Counted from the stretch's first letter, positions 8,517-17,603 are shown. The stretch: 64,000 bases of DNA from Thermostichus sp047462415 (GCF_047462415.1 NZ_JANSJE010000015.1:1-64000), one strand, 5' to 3'. The notes: generated by a model from the sequence alone, not told the origin. Translations and numbers: made by a program.

Positions 8517-10112
8517 ATGGAAGGGGAAGAGGAGCTAAAGGCTTTGCGGGCGCGGGTGCGCAGCCTGGAGCGATCCCTGGCAGAATCGGAGGCGCTGTCG
8601 TTGCAGCAGATTGAGTGTACCCATCGCTTGGAACGTCAACTGCTGGAAGCGCAGGCCCAGATTCAAGAGCGGGATCAAGCTTTGCAGGCGTGTCAAGAAG
8701 AGCGAGAGCGGCTGGCACAACGTCCTACCCTAGAGGCTTTTCAACTGCAGCAACAGCACATCGAAGAACTGCAGAATCTCCTGTGGGAAATGGAGCGCCG
8801 TCCAACGCTGGAGCACTACCACATTCTGCAGCAGCAGTTGCAAACCAGCCAGACGGAAATCGAAACCCTCAAGACAGAATTGCAGCGGCGCGTCGATCCG
8901 GCCCGCTTTTACCAACTGCAGCAGGAGCTCCTAGAGCTGAAACAGCAGGCCGGCCAATTGGCGGAATACGCCGTCAAGTTGCCGCAGGTGCAGCTTTTAC
9001 AAGCCCAATTGCAGCTCCGTGTACAAGAGCTGGAAGAGGAAAAGGCGCAGTTGCAGGCGCAAATCCAGGAGCTGGCCGGTCGGCCTTCTGCCCAGGAATT
9101 GGAAACCCTGCGGACGGAGCTGGAAGCTGCCCACCGCCAGGCCGAAGCGGAGTGGCAACGTCTGCAAACCCATCTGGAGGGCGAAAAAGCCCACCTCGAG
9201 GCCGAGCTGGCCACGGCCCGGCAGCAGATTTGCCAGTTGGAGGAACGCCCTACCCCGGAGCAGTGGGCGCGCCTGCAAGCGGAGCTGGAGCACCTGCGCC
9301 AACAAGCCTCTTTTGCCAAAGCGGAGCGGGCCACTCTCCTGGAAGAGTTACAGCAGAGCCAGCAGCGGCAGGCGGAGCAGGCCCAGCAAATTGCCAGGCT
9401 GGAAGCAGAACTCCAGGCCTTGCGCCAAGAGCCACCCTCGGCAGCAGCCCCGGTGGATCCCAGCGGCGAGGTAGAGCCTCTGCAGGCCCAGCGGATCCTA
9501 ACCCTAGAAGAGCAGGTGCGGGCTCTCACCCGTGAGCTCGACGCCCTGCGGGCCGAGCGGGATCAGCTTATGCAAGAGCTGGACCAGCGACCCACCCGAG
9601 AAACCCTGGAGGAACTCCGGCGAGGGCGGGAACTGGCCGAGGCCCACCATCTGGTCAGCCAAAAACAGATCGAGAAGTTGCAGCAGCAGGTGATGGCTTT
9701 GAAAACCGAGTGTGTGCAGGCCCACGCCTACGCGCAAACTCAGGAAAAAGAGGTGGCCCTATTGCTGCAGCGTAACCAGGAGCTGGAGGAGCAACTGGCC
9801 GCCCTGCGGCAGTCGGCTCCCTCTCAACCTGCGGCTGTCGAGGCCAGGTCTGGCCGTCCGGTTGGTGCTGCGCACCGCTGGCCCGACCAGGAACGGGCGC
9901 CTGAGCAGCCTGCTCCCTCCCCAACCACCGTCCGCCCCACAACTGGGAGAACGCCCGCCGGCGGGATCCCGACTCTGACCCTCGAGGAACGGCAGGATCG
10001 GGCGGAAAAGCTCCTAAGACGCTCCGCCTTGGCCTCTGCACGGGCCGGGGGAGAAGGGGGTAGTCGCAGCCGCATCGAGTTGCCGGCTTTTGTGCAGCGG
10101 CGGCTCTACTGA
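8517..10112 (+). CDS. Long coiled-coil protein with RPT-type hinge repeats
   Basis: 531 residues, almost entirely Glu/Gln/Leu/Arg-rich heptads from residue 1 to about 440, then a Pro-rich linker and a basic tail ending SRIELPAFVQRRLY. The coil is broken at least five times by a short motif: QRPTLEAF, RRPTLEHY, ERPTPEQW and QRPTRETL, with the variants GRPSAQEL and RRVDPARF. Each is followed by a fresh helix, suggesting a segmented rod. No globular enzyme domain, signal peptide or membrane segment is seen. A GTG two codons earlier (8511) is the alternative start. It overlaps the convergent glycosyltransferase by 7 nt. A structural or scaffold role is inference. Confidence 0.8.
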   Translation: MEGEEELKALRARVRSLERSLAESEALSLQQIECTHRLERQLLEAQAQIQERDQALQACQEERERLAQRPTLEAFQLQQQHIEELQNLLWEMERRPTLEHYHILQQQLQTSQTEIETLKTELQRRVDPARFYQLQQELLELKQQAGQLAEYAVKLPQVQLLQAQLQLRVQELEEEKAQLQAQIQELAGRPSAQELETLRTELEAAHRQAEAEWQRLQTHLEGEKAHLEAELATARQQICQLEERPTPEQWARLQAELEHLRQQASFAKAERATLLEELQQSQQRQAEQAQQIARLEAELQALRQEPPSAAAPVDPSGEVEPLQAQRILTLEEQVRALTRELDALRAERDQLMQELDQRPTRETLEELRRGRELAEAHHLVSQKQIEKLQQQVMALKTECVQAHAYAQTQEKEVALLLQRNQELEEQLAALRQSAPSQPAAVEARSGRPVGAAHRWPDQERAPEQPAPSPTTVRPTTGRTPAGGIPTLTLEERQDRAEKLLRRSALASARAGGEGGSRSRIELPAFVQRRLY

Positions 10113-11317
10113 GCGCTCCATTCTCGGGGATGCAGCGGCTCTCCCGCCTGAAAACGGGGCCAGGCCCAGCGCAGCAGGGATCCCAGTTGGGCATGGAATC
10201 GCTGCGGGGCAAATTGCAGGGCGTGGGCGCGAATCTGTTGCGGATCCCATTCCCGACGATCTGCCTGGCGCAGCCCTTCCACCAACGCTTCCACGCTAGC
10301 CTCGGGAACGAGGATCCCAGTTTGGCCGTGGACGACGGTCTCGCGGGTGCCGCCTCGGTCGAGAGCGACCACGGGGCGGCCACAGGCTTGTGCCTCCACC
10401 GGCACCAGGCCAAAATCTTCCTCCCACGGGAACAGCAGCACCCGGCAGTGGGCCAGCAGCTCCTGCAGACGGTCTTGGGGCTGGTGGGGTAAAAACTCGA
10501 CTCGTGGCCCTGCCAGTTGCTGAAGTCGCGGCAGCTCCGGCCCTTCCCCCACGATCAGCAGGCGGCGGCCCAGCCGTTCACAGGCCGCAATGGCCAGATC
10601 CACCCGTTTGTAGGGCACCAACCGCCCCGCCACCAGGTCGTAGTCGGCTCTGGGATCCGCCACCGGCTCGAACCCCTGCAGCGGCACCGGCGGATAGATA
10701 ACGACCGCCTCGCGGCGGTAGAGCTTGGCGATGCGGCGGCGGATGTGCTGCGAGTTGGCGATCAACAGATCTGGCCGTTGGGCCGCCACAAAATCCCACT
10801 GGCGCAAGCGGTGCAAAAGCCATTGGCTGATCGCATAAGTAGGACGTAGGGCCCGCATCCCCGCCCGTTCCAGGTAGAGTTCCCGGTTTTCCCAGAGATA
10901 GCGGGTGGGGCTGTGGATGTAGCTCAGGTGCAGCGTTGAGGCCCCTGTCAGGATCCCTTTGGCAAAGGCATGGCTGCTGGAGATCACACAGTCATAGGCG
11001 GAGAAATCGAAGCTCTCGTAGGCCAAGGGCATCCAGGGCAGCAGATACTTGAGGCGACCATGGTAGTTGCGGCGCAGCACCCCCAGCCACCTGGCCCAGC
11101 CCTGCAGAAAAGAAGTGTGAATCGACAGCTTCTGCCAAGTCGGCGGCAAAGTGTGAGCCGAAAAAAGGCTGACGTACAGAGGTGCCTGCGGAGCAAAGGT
11201 CAGCAGCTCCTGCAAAACCTTTTCCGATCCTCCTGGCCAGATCAGGTACTCGTGCACCAGCGCCAGGCGCTCAGGCCAGGCAGGATCCCGGCTTGGGAGA
11301 GTGGGGACGACGGCCAC
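10106..11317 (-). CDS. Glycosyltransferase family 4
   Basis: Retaining GT-B glycosyltransferase of 403 residues. The C-terminal nucleotide-sugar domain has the segment LVAGRLVPYKRVDLAI, GEGPELPRLQQLAG and the E-x7-E motif in EEDFGLVPVEAQACGRPVVAL, followed by GGTRETVVHGQTGILV. The N-terminal acceptor domain starts LVHEYLIWPGGSEKVL. The acceptor sugar cannot be told from sequence; polysaccharide or lipid glycosylation is likely. It stands alone, convergent with the coiled-coil gene. Confidence 0.9.
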   Translation of the reverse strand: MAVVPTLPSRDPAWPERLALVHEYLIWPGGSEKVLQELLTFAPQAPLYVSLFSAHTLPPTWQKLSIHTSFLQGWARWLGVLRRNYHGRLKYLLPWMPLAYESFDFSAYDCVISSSHAFAKGILTGASTLHLSYIHSPTRYLWENRELYLERAGMRALRPTYAISQWLLHRLRQWDFVAAQRPDLLIANSQHIRRRIAKLYRREAVVIYPPVPLQGFEPVADPRADYDLVAGRLVPYKRVDLAIAACERLGRRLLIVGEGPELPRLQQLAGPRVEFLPHQPQDRLQELLAHCRVLLFPWEEDFGLVPVEAQACGRPVVALDRGGTRETVVHGQTGILVPEASVEALVEGLRQADRREWDPQQIRAHALQFAPQRFHAQLGSLLRWAWPRFQAGEPLHPREWSAQ

Positions 11318-11335
11318 GGGAAGGGATAGGCACGG

Positions 11336-11749
11336 TCAGGACTTGACAAGACGGCGTTTTTGGCCAATCGGGCCGCTCACCTGCTTGGCTTTTTCGTCGA
11401 TCCGCTCGTTGATATAGTTGTAAATTTCGCGGAAGCGAGGCAGGGCCCGCATCTCCAAGCGGCTGCCATCCTTGAGGGTGAGCACCATATCTCCCCAGAC
11501 GCCCAAGCCCCGTGGCACGATGACCACCTTGGCGATCTCGCTGTAGATCACGTCAGAGCGCTCCTTGCCGCCCCAGCCGCCGATCACCGTGATGCGGCGA
11601 CTGGTAATCCGGTAGTGTACCCAGAGCTTGCGCACCAGTGCTCCCACAAACAAAGGCAGGCCGACCAGCGTGGCCCCGATGAAGGAGTTCAACACCAAAT
11701 CGCCACTGTGAGGGCCACCCTCAAAAAAAACCTCTTCTTTTATAGCCAT
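11336..11749 (-). CDS. PH-domain (YdbT/bPH2-like) membrane protein
   Basis: 137 residues. A hydrophobic segment at about 18-40 (LVLNSFIGATLVGLPLFVGALV) is followed by a PH-like domain (HYRITSRRITVIGGWGGKERSDVIYSEIAKVVIV to LEMRALPRFREIYNYINERI). In many cyanobacteria this gene lies between rnpA and yidC; here neither is adjacent. It has the same direction as the downstream glycosyltransferase, with an 18-nt gap, so the two may be co-transcribed. Its role is not known. Confidence 0.85.
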   Translation of the reverse strand: MAIKEEVFFEGGPHSGDLVLNSFIGATLVGLPLFVGALVRKLWVHYRITSRRITVIGGWGGKERSDVIYSEIAKVVIVPRGLGVWGDMVLTLKDGSRLEMRALPRFREIYNYINERIDEKAKQVSGPIGQKRRLVKS

Positions 11750-12286
11750 GTCCAGCTCACTTGCTGCCCCGCGTCAACCCGAACGATCCTAAAAACAATC
11801 GTGACATTCTCCCGTCACCGACTGCAAGCGGTACGGCGCCGGCTTTCCCACGTCCCTGTTGGGCTTTTCCGGCCATTGCCAACGATGGAGTTTCCCTTAG
11901 CTGTCCCGGGGCACTTCCCAACCCGCCCAATCCCACCATTCGAGCCGCCGCCCGCCGGGTTGGCGAGCAGGGGAAGCAAGTAAACTACCCGCACTCTAGG
12001 CGTCAGCATGAGTGCGGGCTTTGGGTAGCCCCGCAGTTGGTAAACCAACGGCCCCTCACCCCCAGCCCCTCTCCCAGAGGGAGAGGGGAGCTGCGCGTTC
12101 GCGACAGCGTTGCGCGGCAGTAACGACGTAGAGAAAGGTTTCATTGCTATTTGAATGACTATGTAGTCTGGCTCAACCCCTTTGTTGGCCTAGCGTGCCA
12201 GGGGGAATGCCAGAGTCCAGGTATCTCGACGTTCACCGTTTGGGCAGAGCGCGGGACTTGGAGCTCCCCGCTGAACTCCTCGAAGG
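11750..12286. other. Intergenic region, hairpin and repeat, no supported gene
   Basis: 537 nt upstream of the PH-domain gene. I looked for rnpA and rpmH, the usual neighbours, and found neither. It contains a 9-bp hairpin (CCCGCACTC at 11988-11996, GAGTGCGGG at 12010-12018, loop 13 nt) and the composite palindromic repeat listed separately. Open frames here lack recognisable features. Confidence 0.5.
12053..12155. repeat. Composite palindromic repeat R1
   Basis: The module CCCTCACCCCCAGCC is followed by a 10-bp stem (CCCCTCTCCC at 12066-12075, GGGAGAGGGG at 12079-12088, loop AGA), then GCGCGTTCGCGACAGCGTTG and a tail ending TTTCATTGCTATTTGAA. The tail resembles that of the copy at 51463. The GTTCGCGACAGCG part is the reverse complement of the shared core. 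Confidence 0.85.
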
Positions 12287-13246
12287 TTAAACAACAGGCG
12301 GAAAGCTCAGAAAGGGCAGGCGGGTGAGGATCCCTGGCACAGGGCCTACTTCCACTGGCAAGCCTTCGGCAGGCTCGAACTTGGTGCGCACATATCCCAA
12401 TCCCAGGGATCCCGCTGCAGCGGGGCCGGCACTGGTCAGCAGCCCAATCTTTTCCCCCTGCCGCAAAATCGCTGTGCCGGGCAGGACTTCTCCTTGGACG
12501 CGGATCCCCCACAGAGTTTGGCGGATGCGTTTGTAGGTCACTTGCTTGGCCAAGACTTCCTGGCCGATGTAGCACCCTTTGGAGAGGGAAATGGCGTGCC
12601 ACAGACCAGCTTCCAAGGGGTTGTAGTCGGGGGTGAGTTCTCGGTCGGCGGCGGGGCGACCGGCCTCCAGGCGCAGGACTTCCCAAAGTTCAGGTGGGGC
12701 CAGCTCCGCTCCGGCTTGGAGCAGGCGCTCGGCAAGGGCAGCTTTGTGTTCGCTAGCCCCCCAGAGGGTAAATCCCGGCTGGGCAAGGCCCGTGCCACAA
12801 GCCAGATGGACAGGGATCCCTTGGATCTCCACGCGGCGGTGCTCATAAGGTCTGGTTGGGATCCCTTCTGGGCCCACCACCTGCTCCAAGAGGGCCTGGC
12901 TCTGCGGGCCGATTAACCCAAAGCCAAAGGTCTGGTCGGTCTCATCTTCCAACTTTGCCCCCCGCACAAAGGGCAACAGACGCCCCAAATTCTGCATCAG
13001 CAGGCTGCGCCGCTGGGGTGAAGTCCAGATCCAGCAGTCTGCTTCTTCCACGTACACCGTTGCCAAATCCAGAATGCCGGCGGTGGAGGTCACGAAAACC
13101 GTATCCGCCCCTTGGCCGGGCTTAAGGGCTTTCAGATCTTGCGTGCTCTGGCTGTGCAAATAATCCAAGCCCGGGGATCCTTGCAGGCGCAGGCGGCCCC
13201 AGTCAGAGCGATCCAACAGCAGGGATCCCGTCCGTGTGACAGACAT
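12287..13246 (-). CDS. ygfZ: YgfZ/GcvT-family folate-binding protein
   Basis: 319 residues related to glycine-cleavage T protein but with the YgfZ signature KGCYIGQE (here SLSKGCYIGQEVLAKQ), including the conserved cysteine. YgfZ-type proteins bind tetrahydrofolate and help make or repair iron-sulfur clusters. The N-terminal region LQGSPGLDYLHSQSTQDLKAL matches the family start. It is a single leftward gene, divergent from the helicase-like gene. An Fe-S role would fit a photosynthetic organism, but that is inference. Confidence 0.92.
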   Translation of the reverse strand: MSVTRTGSLLLDRSDWGRLRLQGSPGLDYLHSQSTQDLKALKPGQGADTVFVTSTAGILDLATVYVEEADCWIWTSPQRRSLLMQNLGRLLPFVRGAKLEDETDQTFGFGLIGPQSQALLEQVVGPEGIPTRPYEHRRVEIQGIPVHLACGTGLAQPGFTLWGASEHKAALAERLLQAGAELAPPELWEVLRLEAGRPAADRELTPDYNPLEAGLWHAISLSKGCYIGQEVLAKQVTYKRIRQTLWGIRVQGEVLPGTAILRQGEKIGLLTSAGPAAAGSLGLGYVRTKFEPAEGLPVEVGPVPGILTRLPFLSFPPVV

Positions 13247-13339
13247 CGCTCACCCCAAAGATAGGATTTGGCTTTCTTTCCTACCCTAGAATAGGCTAGT
13301 TCACCCTATCGTCTGTGGCAGACCCCCGGTGTACTGATT

Positions 13340-14866
13340 GTGATCGAAGTTGAGGTTCACCAACAGTTGCGGCAGCTTTTGCGGCAGTCTCCCGAAGCTG
13401 TGTGGCCCCATCAGTTGACGATGGCCCGCATGGTGGCGCGGGGGCTGCGGTTGGGTCGCAGCACCTTGATTCAGGTGCCTGCTGGGGGCCAGCACCGCCT
13501 CAGTTATCTGCTGCCGGCTCTGATGTGGCCGGATGCCACGTTGCTCTGCGCTCCGGCGCCCGTGCAGGCGCAAATCTTGGGGGAAGAGATCCCCTGGCTA
13601 CAACAGACCCTGCAGTTGCACAAGCCCGTCCTGCAAAAAGACCGCTGGCCGGAGCCCGATTTTCGGGGGCTGCTGTTGGTGGATCCCCTGGATTGGCTGC
13701 AGGCTCGCCTGAGAAAAGATACCTCGGAAGTGCCAACGGGGATCCCTCTGATCCTCGATGGAGCCGAAGACTTGGAAGATTGGGCCTACCAAGCGCTGAC
13801 GGTGACCCTGGAAGCCAGCCACTGGCAGCAGCTCCGGCAGATCTTCCCCGCCGAAGCTGAGCAGCTTTCTCAGGCGCAGGTCAATTTGGCTCTGCGGCTT
13901 TTGCGGCGACCGCTTTGCCGCTGCCTGCTGCATGCGGATGAACAGGTTCACCTGGATGCTGCGCTGTCTTTGCTGGTGGGCTACCCCGGCTGGTTGCCGG
14001 ATCCTTGGGATCAGATCCGCCGGCGGCTCAGGGATCCTGTTTCCAGTTGGATCTGGTGGGCGGAAACCGACCGAGAAACCGGTCGCCTCACCCTTCACCA
14101 CAGCCCGACAGCTCTGCACGATCGGCTGGCACCCATTTGGGCCACACAGCCGGTGGTCATTATTGGGGAAGCGCTGGATCTGGATCGTCAGGCAGCAACC
14201 TATCGGCAACGGTTGGGCTTGCCGGATCTGACGCCGTTGCGATTTGCCTCAGGCGAAAGTTGGTCACGTTCCGGCGAGGCGGAGCTTTGCCTCTACTTGC
14301 CGCGCCTGCCTTTGCCCAACAACCCTCTATTTCGAGATCACCTGCTGCAAGAGCTGAAAAAGCTGATCCCTCAGACGCAAGGCTTTGTGGCGGTGTTGGT
14401 ATCGGATCGGCCCCTGCAGGCACAGGTGGGTGCGGCTTTGGCCGCCGAATTCGGCTCGCGGGTGCGGGTGAACAGCCTATCTCCGGGAGAAAGAGGGATC
14501 TTGGTCTGCGACTGGCTCCACTGGCTGCACCACAAGGCCAGCCTGCCCTGCCCGGAGCTGCTGGCCATCGTCACCTTGCCTTTTCCCTCTGTGGAAGATC
14601 CCAGGGTGGCCGGACGGGTGCACCATCTGCAACGCACTCAGCAGGACTGGTTCCGTCAGTACCTTTTGCCGGTGGCCGCTGCCCAGTTGCAACGGGCCGT
14701 CGCGCCCCTGCGGCAAAACCTGCATGCGGGCCAAGACTCCAGCTCGCCGACCCGATGGGTGGCCATTTTGGATAGCCGCATCATTACCCGTAGCTACGGC
14801 GTCTCGCTGCTCAATGCCTTGGGGCCAACTTTGCGGGTCGAACAGCGCAGCCAATTGTTTGTTTAG
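13340..14866 (+). CDS. Cyanobacterial DinG-like helicase without a P-loop
   Basis: 508 residues from a GTG start. The overall arrangement recalls XPD/DinG-type superfamily 2 helicases. The N-terminal PHQLTMARMVARGL looks like a Q-motif region, and the end YGVSLLNALGP resembles the family C-terminus. The Walker A site, however, is replaced by QVPAGGQHRLSYLLPAL with no GKS/T, and the DEAH position reads LDGAED. An ATPase therefore looks unlikely. From memory, a cyanobacterial family with this architecture exists; whether it has any helicase activity is unknown. The repeat R2 follows directly. Confidence 0.7.
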   Translation: MIEVEVHQQLRQLLRQSPEAVWPHQLTMARMVARGLRLGRSTLIQVPAGGQHRLSYLLPALMWPDATLLCAPAPVQAQILGEEIPWLQQTLQLHKPVLQKDRWPEPDFRGLLLVDPLDWLQARLRKDTSEVPTGIPLILDGAEDLEDWAYQALTVTLEASHWQQLRQIFPAEAEQLSQAQVNLALRLLRRPLCRCLLHADEQVHLDAALSLLVGYPGWLPDPWDQIRRRLRDPVSSWIWWAETDRETGRLTLHHSPTALHDRLAPIWATQPVVIIGEALDLDRQAATYRQRLGLPDLTPLRFASGESWSRSGEAELCLYLPRLPLPNNPLFRDHLLQELKKLIPQTQGFVAVLVSDRPLQAQVGAALAAEFGSRVRVNSLSPGERGILVCDWLHWLHHKASLPCPELLAIVTLPFPSVEDPRVAGRVHHLQRTQQDWFRQYLLPVAAAQLQRAVAPLRQNLHAGQDSSSPTRWVAILDSRIITRSYGVSLLNALGPTLRVEQRSQLFV

Positions 14867-14891
14867 GGATCCCTGGGCTTGTGGGCTCTTT

Positions 14892-15020
14892 GCCCTCACC
14901 CCCAGCCCCTCTCCCAGAGGGATGACCCAAGCGCTCCGCGCCGCTAGCGCGAACACCCCCGGCCCCTCTCCCAGAGGGATGACCCTCACCCCCGGCCCCT
15001 CTCCCAGAGGGAGAGGGGAG
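14892..15020. repeat. Composite palindromic repeat R2
   Basis: Three tandem CCCCTCTCCCAGAGGGA units are separated by spacers; the first spacer contains AAGCGCTCCGCGC and the core CGCTAGCGCGAAC (14942-14954). The last unit completes the 10-bp stem CCCCTCTCCC/GGGAGAGGGG. It sits 24 nt after the helicase-like gene. Confidence 0.85.
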
Positions 15021-15107
15021 ATTTGTATCCTAGGTAGCCAAAGCCAACCGGGATCCAAGCTATTCTGAAGGTGAATCACTCCTGTTCACCCTCTTCTCTT
15101 TCCTCTC

Positions 15108-15302
15108 ATGACCAGTTCTACTCTCAGACCCGATGCAGCCCTGCGCGAGCAAGCCGTCTGGAAGCCGTTGCGGCAGGCCATTGTGGAAAGCTCAGGGTTT
15201 CGAGGATGGCTGCAGGGGCGGGAGCTGCCCAGCCAGGAGGCGGAGCTGGATCGTCTGGTGCATCGCTACCTGGAGCAGACCCTCTCTCACTTGGCCTACT
15301 AG
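15108..15302 (+). CDS. Small hypothetical protein (64 aa)
   Basis: 64 residues, MTSSTLRPDAALREQAVW to LEQTLSHLAY. It is charged, probably helical, and has no membrane segment. Its stop codon overlaps that of the convergent AEC permease (CTAG shared). The codon composition resembles its neighbours, which supports a real gene. I do not recognise a family. Confidence 0.6.
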   Translation: MTSSTLRPDAALREQAVWKPLRQAIVESSGFRGWLQGRELPSQEAELDRLVHRYLEQTLSHLAY

Positions 15303-16261
15303 AATCCCCATAACCACAGCCAAAGGGGCAAGGTGAACAGAGCCGCCAAGTAGCCCACGGCCAAGGCGGCTACGGTGAGCTCCCGATCCAGATTGTATTC
15401 TTCCGTAAGCACCAGGGTGGCGATAGCGGGGGGCATGCCCGCCTGCAGGGTCAGCACCAGCTTGGCCAAGGATGGATAAGGGGTAAAGGCGAGGCCGATC
15501 CCTACCAAAAGAGGCACGAGCAGGATTTTGATCGAGAGGGCCACTGCGGCAGGGAAAAAGGATCCCCAGCGCTTCACTTGAGCCAGCCGCATTCCCAAGA
15601 TGATCAGACCCAGGGGAATCGTGCTCCAGGCAAAGGCAACCAAGCCTTGAGAGAGCCACCCCGGCAGGGGTTGGCGAGCCAAGGCCAAGCCGACAAAGAA
15701 GGCCCAAAGGGTGGGGCTGCTCAGCAGTCGGATCGCTGTTTGCCGGGGACGAGGGCGAGAGGGACTGTGGCGGCTGGCCACCCACACCCCCAGCCCATAG
15801 GCCGTAAAGAGCGTACCCAACAAATCGTAGAACAAAGCCCAGCCGAAGTAGGCGCTCCCGGCCACCGCCAGACAGATGGGGTAACCCAAATAGCCGCTAT
15901 TCCCTAAGGTGGCCGCCAGATAAAAACTTCCTCGCCGTGCTCTGCTCCAAAGCCAGGGATCCCGCTCGTTCTTTCCCTGCCAGGCATGGTGTTGCCATCT
16001 TAGCCAGGCGTTGGCCAGGGCAAACCCCAGCCCGGTTGCCAGCCAGCAGACCAAAGGGGCCACCCAGATCTGGCCGGAGAGATCCGCCTTCTGGATAAAT
16101 CCAATTGTGCCCAGGGGCACCCCCACCCAGAACATGAACCGGCCCAGAACGTGGGGATCCAGCCAACGCTTCCAGCTGGTGGGCAGCCTTTTCTGGAGGA
16201 CAAACCCCAGCAGCGTCCAGCCCAGCAGGGGGAGATAAACCTGAAAAAGGGTGGTGAGCAC
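15299..16261 (-). CDS. AEC-family (auxin efflux carrier-type) permease
   Basis: 320 residues with about ten hydrophobic segments in the 5+5 arrangement of the AEC/bile-acid-related transporters. It begins LLGWTLLGFVLQKRLPTSW, and late motifs such as LTLQAGMPPAIATLVLTEEY match the family's conserved C-terminal half. The substrate cannot be predicted. It lies 49 nt downstream of ispH on the same strand and may be read through from it. Confidence 0.9.
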   Translation of the reverse strand: MLTTLFQVYLPLLGWTLLGFVLQKRLPTSWKRWLDPHVLGRFMFWVGVPLGTIGFIQKADLSGQIWVAPLVCWLATGLGFALANAWLRWQHHAWQGKNERDPWLWSRARRGSFYLAATLGNSGYLGYPICLAVAGSAYFGWALFYDLLGTLFTAYGLGVWVASRHSPSRPRPRQTAIRLLSSPTLWAFFVGLALARQPLPGWLSQGLVAFAWSTIPLGLIILGMRLAQVKRWGSFFPAAVALSIKILLVPLLVGIGLAFTPYPSLAKLVLTLQAGMPPAIATLVLTEEYNLDRELTVAALAVGYLAALFTLPLWLWLWGF

Positions 16262-16310
16262 GCCAAAGTGGCTCTAGGGGGAAGAGGAAAGGGATCCCGT
16301 CATCACCCAG

Positions 16311-17603
16311 TTAGCTAGGGATCCGCTGGGGTTCTTCACGTAGGGCAAAGATGCGCAGAATCACCGCTTCCACAACCCGGTCTGGGGTAGAGGCGCCAGA
16401 CGTGATGCCGATCTGCACCGGCCCATCGGGTAACCAACCCTCGGTAACAATTGGGTCTTGGTGGAGGGGCTTGTGGCGGATGCGGTTGGGGGGTTGGATG
16501 CAGTCGGGGCCATCGATATGGAAAGAGGGCAGCCCCTTGGCCAGGGCAATTTCCTGCAGGTGGGTGGTATTGGAGGAATTGAACCCGCCGATCACCACCA
16601 CCACGTCCAAGGGCCGCTCCAGCAGCTCGAACATGGCGTCCTGCCGTTCTTGGGTGGCGTTGCAGATGGTGTTGAAGCTCATGAAGTGGTTGTCCAGCTC
16701 CTGGGGGCCATATTTGCGCAGCATGGTGGTCTCAAACAGCTTGGCAATGGCGCGGGTTTCCCCTTCCAGCATCGTGGTTTGGTTGGCGATGCCAATCCGC
16801 TCCAGATCCCGATCCGGATCGAAGCCGGGAGAGGTGGCCTTGCCGAAGCGCCGCCGAAATTCTGCCGCATCTCCGCCTTGCAAAATGTAGCGGGCGACCC
16901 ATTGCGCTTCTTCCAGGTTCAGCACCACCAGATATTTTTGGGCAAAGGAGCTGGTGGCCACGGTTTCTTCGTGGTTGTACTTGCCGTGGATGACAGAGGT
17001 GAATTGGGCGGCGCGGTGCTTGTCCACCTGGTTCCAGACGCGGGACACCCAGGGGCAGGTGGTATCGACGATCTCATTGCCCTGCGACCGGAAAAACGCC
17101 ATCTCCGATACGCTGGCCCCAAAGGCAGGCCAGATCACCACGTCCTCGGGCCGGATCTGGGAAAAGTCCTTGTTGCCGTCGGGGCCTTTTTCCACAAAGC
17201 GGATCCCCATCTCCTGCAGGTGGCGGTTGACCAGAGGGTTGTGGATGATCTCGTTGGTGATCCAGATCTGGCGATCCGGAAAGCGGCGCCGCGCCTCGTA
17301 GGCATATTCCACCGCCCGCTCCACCCCCCAGCAGAAGCCAAACGCCTTGGCCAGATGGATGGTGATATCCCCCTGCCGATAGCGGTAAGACTGGGCGCGG
17401 ATCTGCTCCACCAGAGGGCTTTTGTAGGTGGTTTGCAGCTCCCGTTGGGCCTGGTCTTTGTGCTCCTCAAACCCCTTGGCAAAGTAGGTGCTGGAGCTGC
17501 GCAGAGCCTTGCGCAGGGCGCGGGGATCTTCGGGGAAGGTGTTCGGAGAAGAAGCTTGAGAATGAGGCATGGTGGTTACTCGTGCTTGCGCCGCTGGTGC
17601 CAT
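16311..17603 (-). CDS. ispH: 4-hydroxy-3-methylbut-2-enyl diphosphate reductase
   Basis: Last enzyme of the MEP isoprenoid pathway, giving IPP and DMAPP with a [4Fe-4S] cluster. The three cluster cysteines lie in FGFCWGVERAV, VDTTCPWVSRVW and NTICNATQERQDAM. The cyanobacterial/plant form has the long N-terminal extension seen here. The ATG at 17603 follows AAAGGATCCTT; a second ATG 33 nt inside is possible. The length of 430 residues is slightly above the usual 400. The pathway feeds carotenoid, chlorophyll and quinone synthesis. Confidence 0.97.
   Translation of the reverse strand: MAPAAQARVTTMPHSQASSPNTFPEDPRALRKALRSSSTYFAKGFEEHKDQAQRELQTTYKSPLVEQIRAQSYRYRQGDITIHLAKAFGFCWGVERAVEYAYEARRRFPDRQIWITNEIIHNPLVNRHLQEMGIRFVEKGPDGNKDFSQIRPEDVVIWPAFGASVSEMAFFRSQGNEIVDTTCPWVSRVWNQVDKHRAAQFTSVIHGKYNHEETVATSSFAQKYLVVLNLEEAQWVARYILQGGDAAEFRRRFGKATSPGFDPDRDLERIGIANQTTMLEGETRAIAKLFETTMLRKYGPQELDNHFMSFNTICNATQERQDAMFELLERPLDVVVVIGGFNSSNTTHLQEIALAKGLPSFHIDGPDCIQPPNRIRHKPLHQDPIVTEGWLPDGPVQIGITSGASTPDRVVEAVILRIFALREEPQRIPS

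Noticed and set aside
8615..9535. 306-codon frame in the coiled-coil gene and similar long overlapping frames elsewhere (for example 16458-17636, 36060-37232, 61452-62666)
   Set aside because: They are GC-rich shadows of clearly recognised genes on another frame or strand.
11757..11939. Possible rnpA remnant upstream of the PH-domain gene
   Set aside because: None of the three minus-strand frames shows the conserved RNase P protein RNR motif or a basic pattern.
12159..12686. 175-codon frame overlapping ygfZ
   Set aside because: Lies out of frame over the end of a certain gene and starts inside it.
14892..15020. Tandem units of R2 considered as a CRISPR array
   Set aside because: Units and spacers are irregular, the spacers are themselves repeated in R3 and R4, and no cas gene is present.
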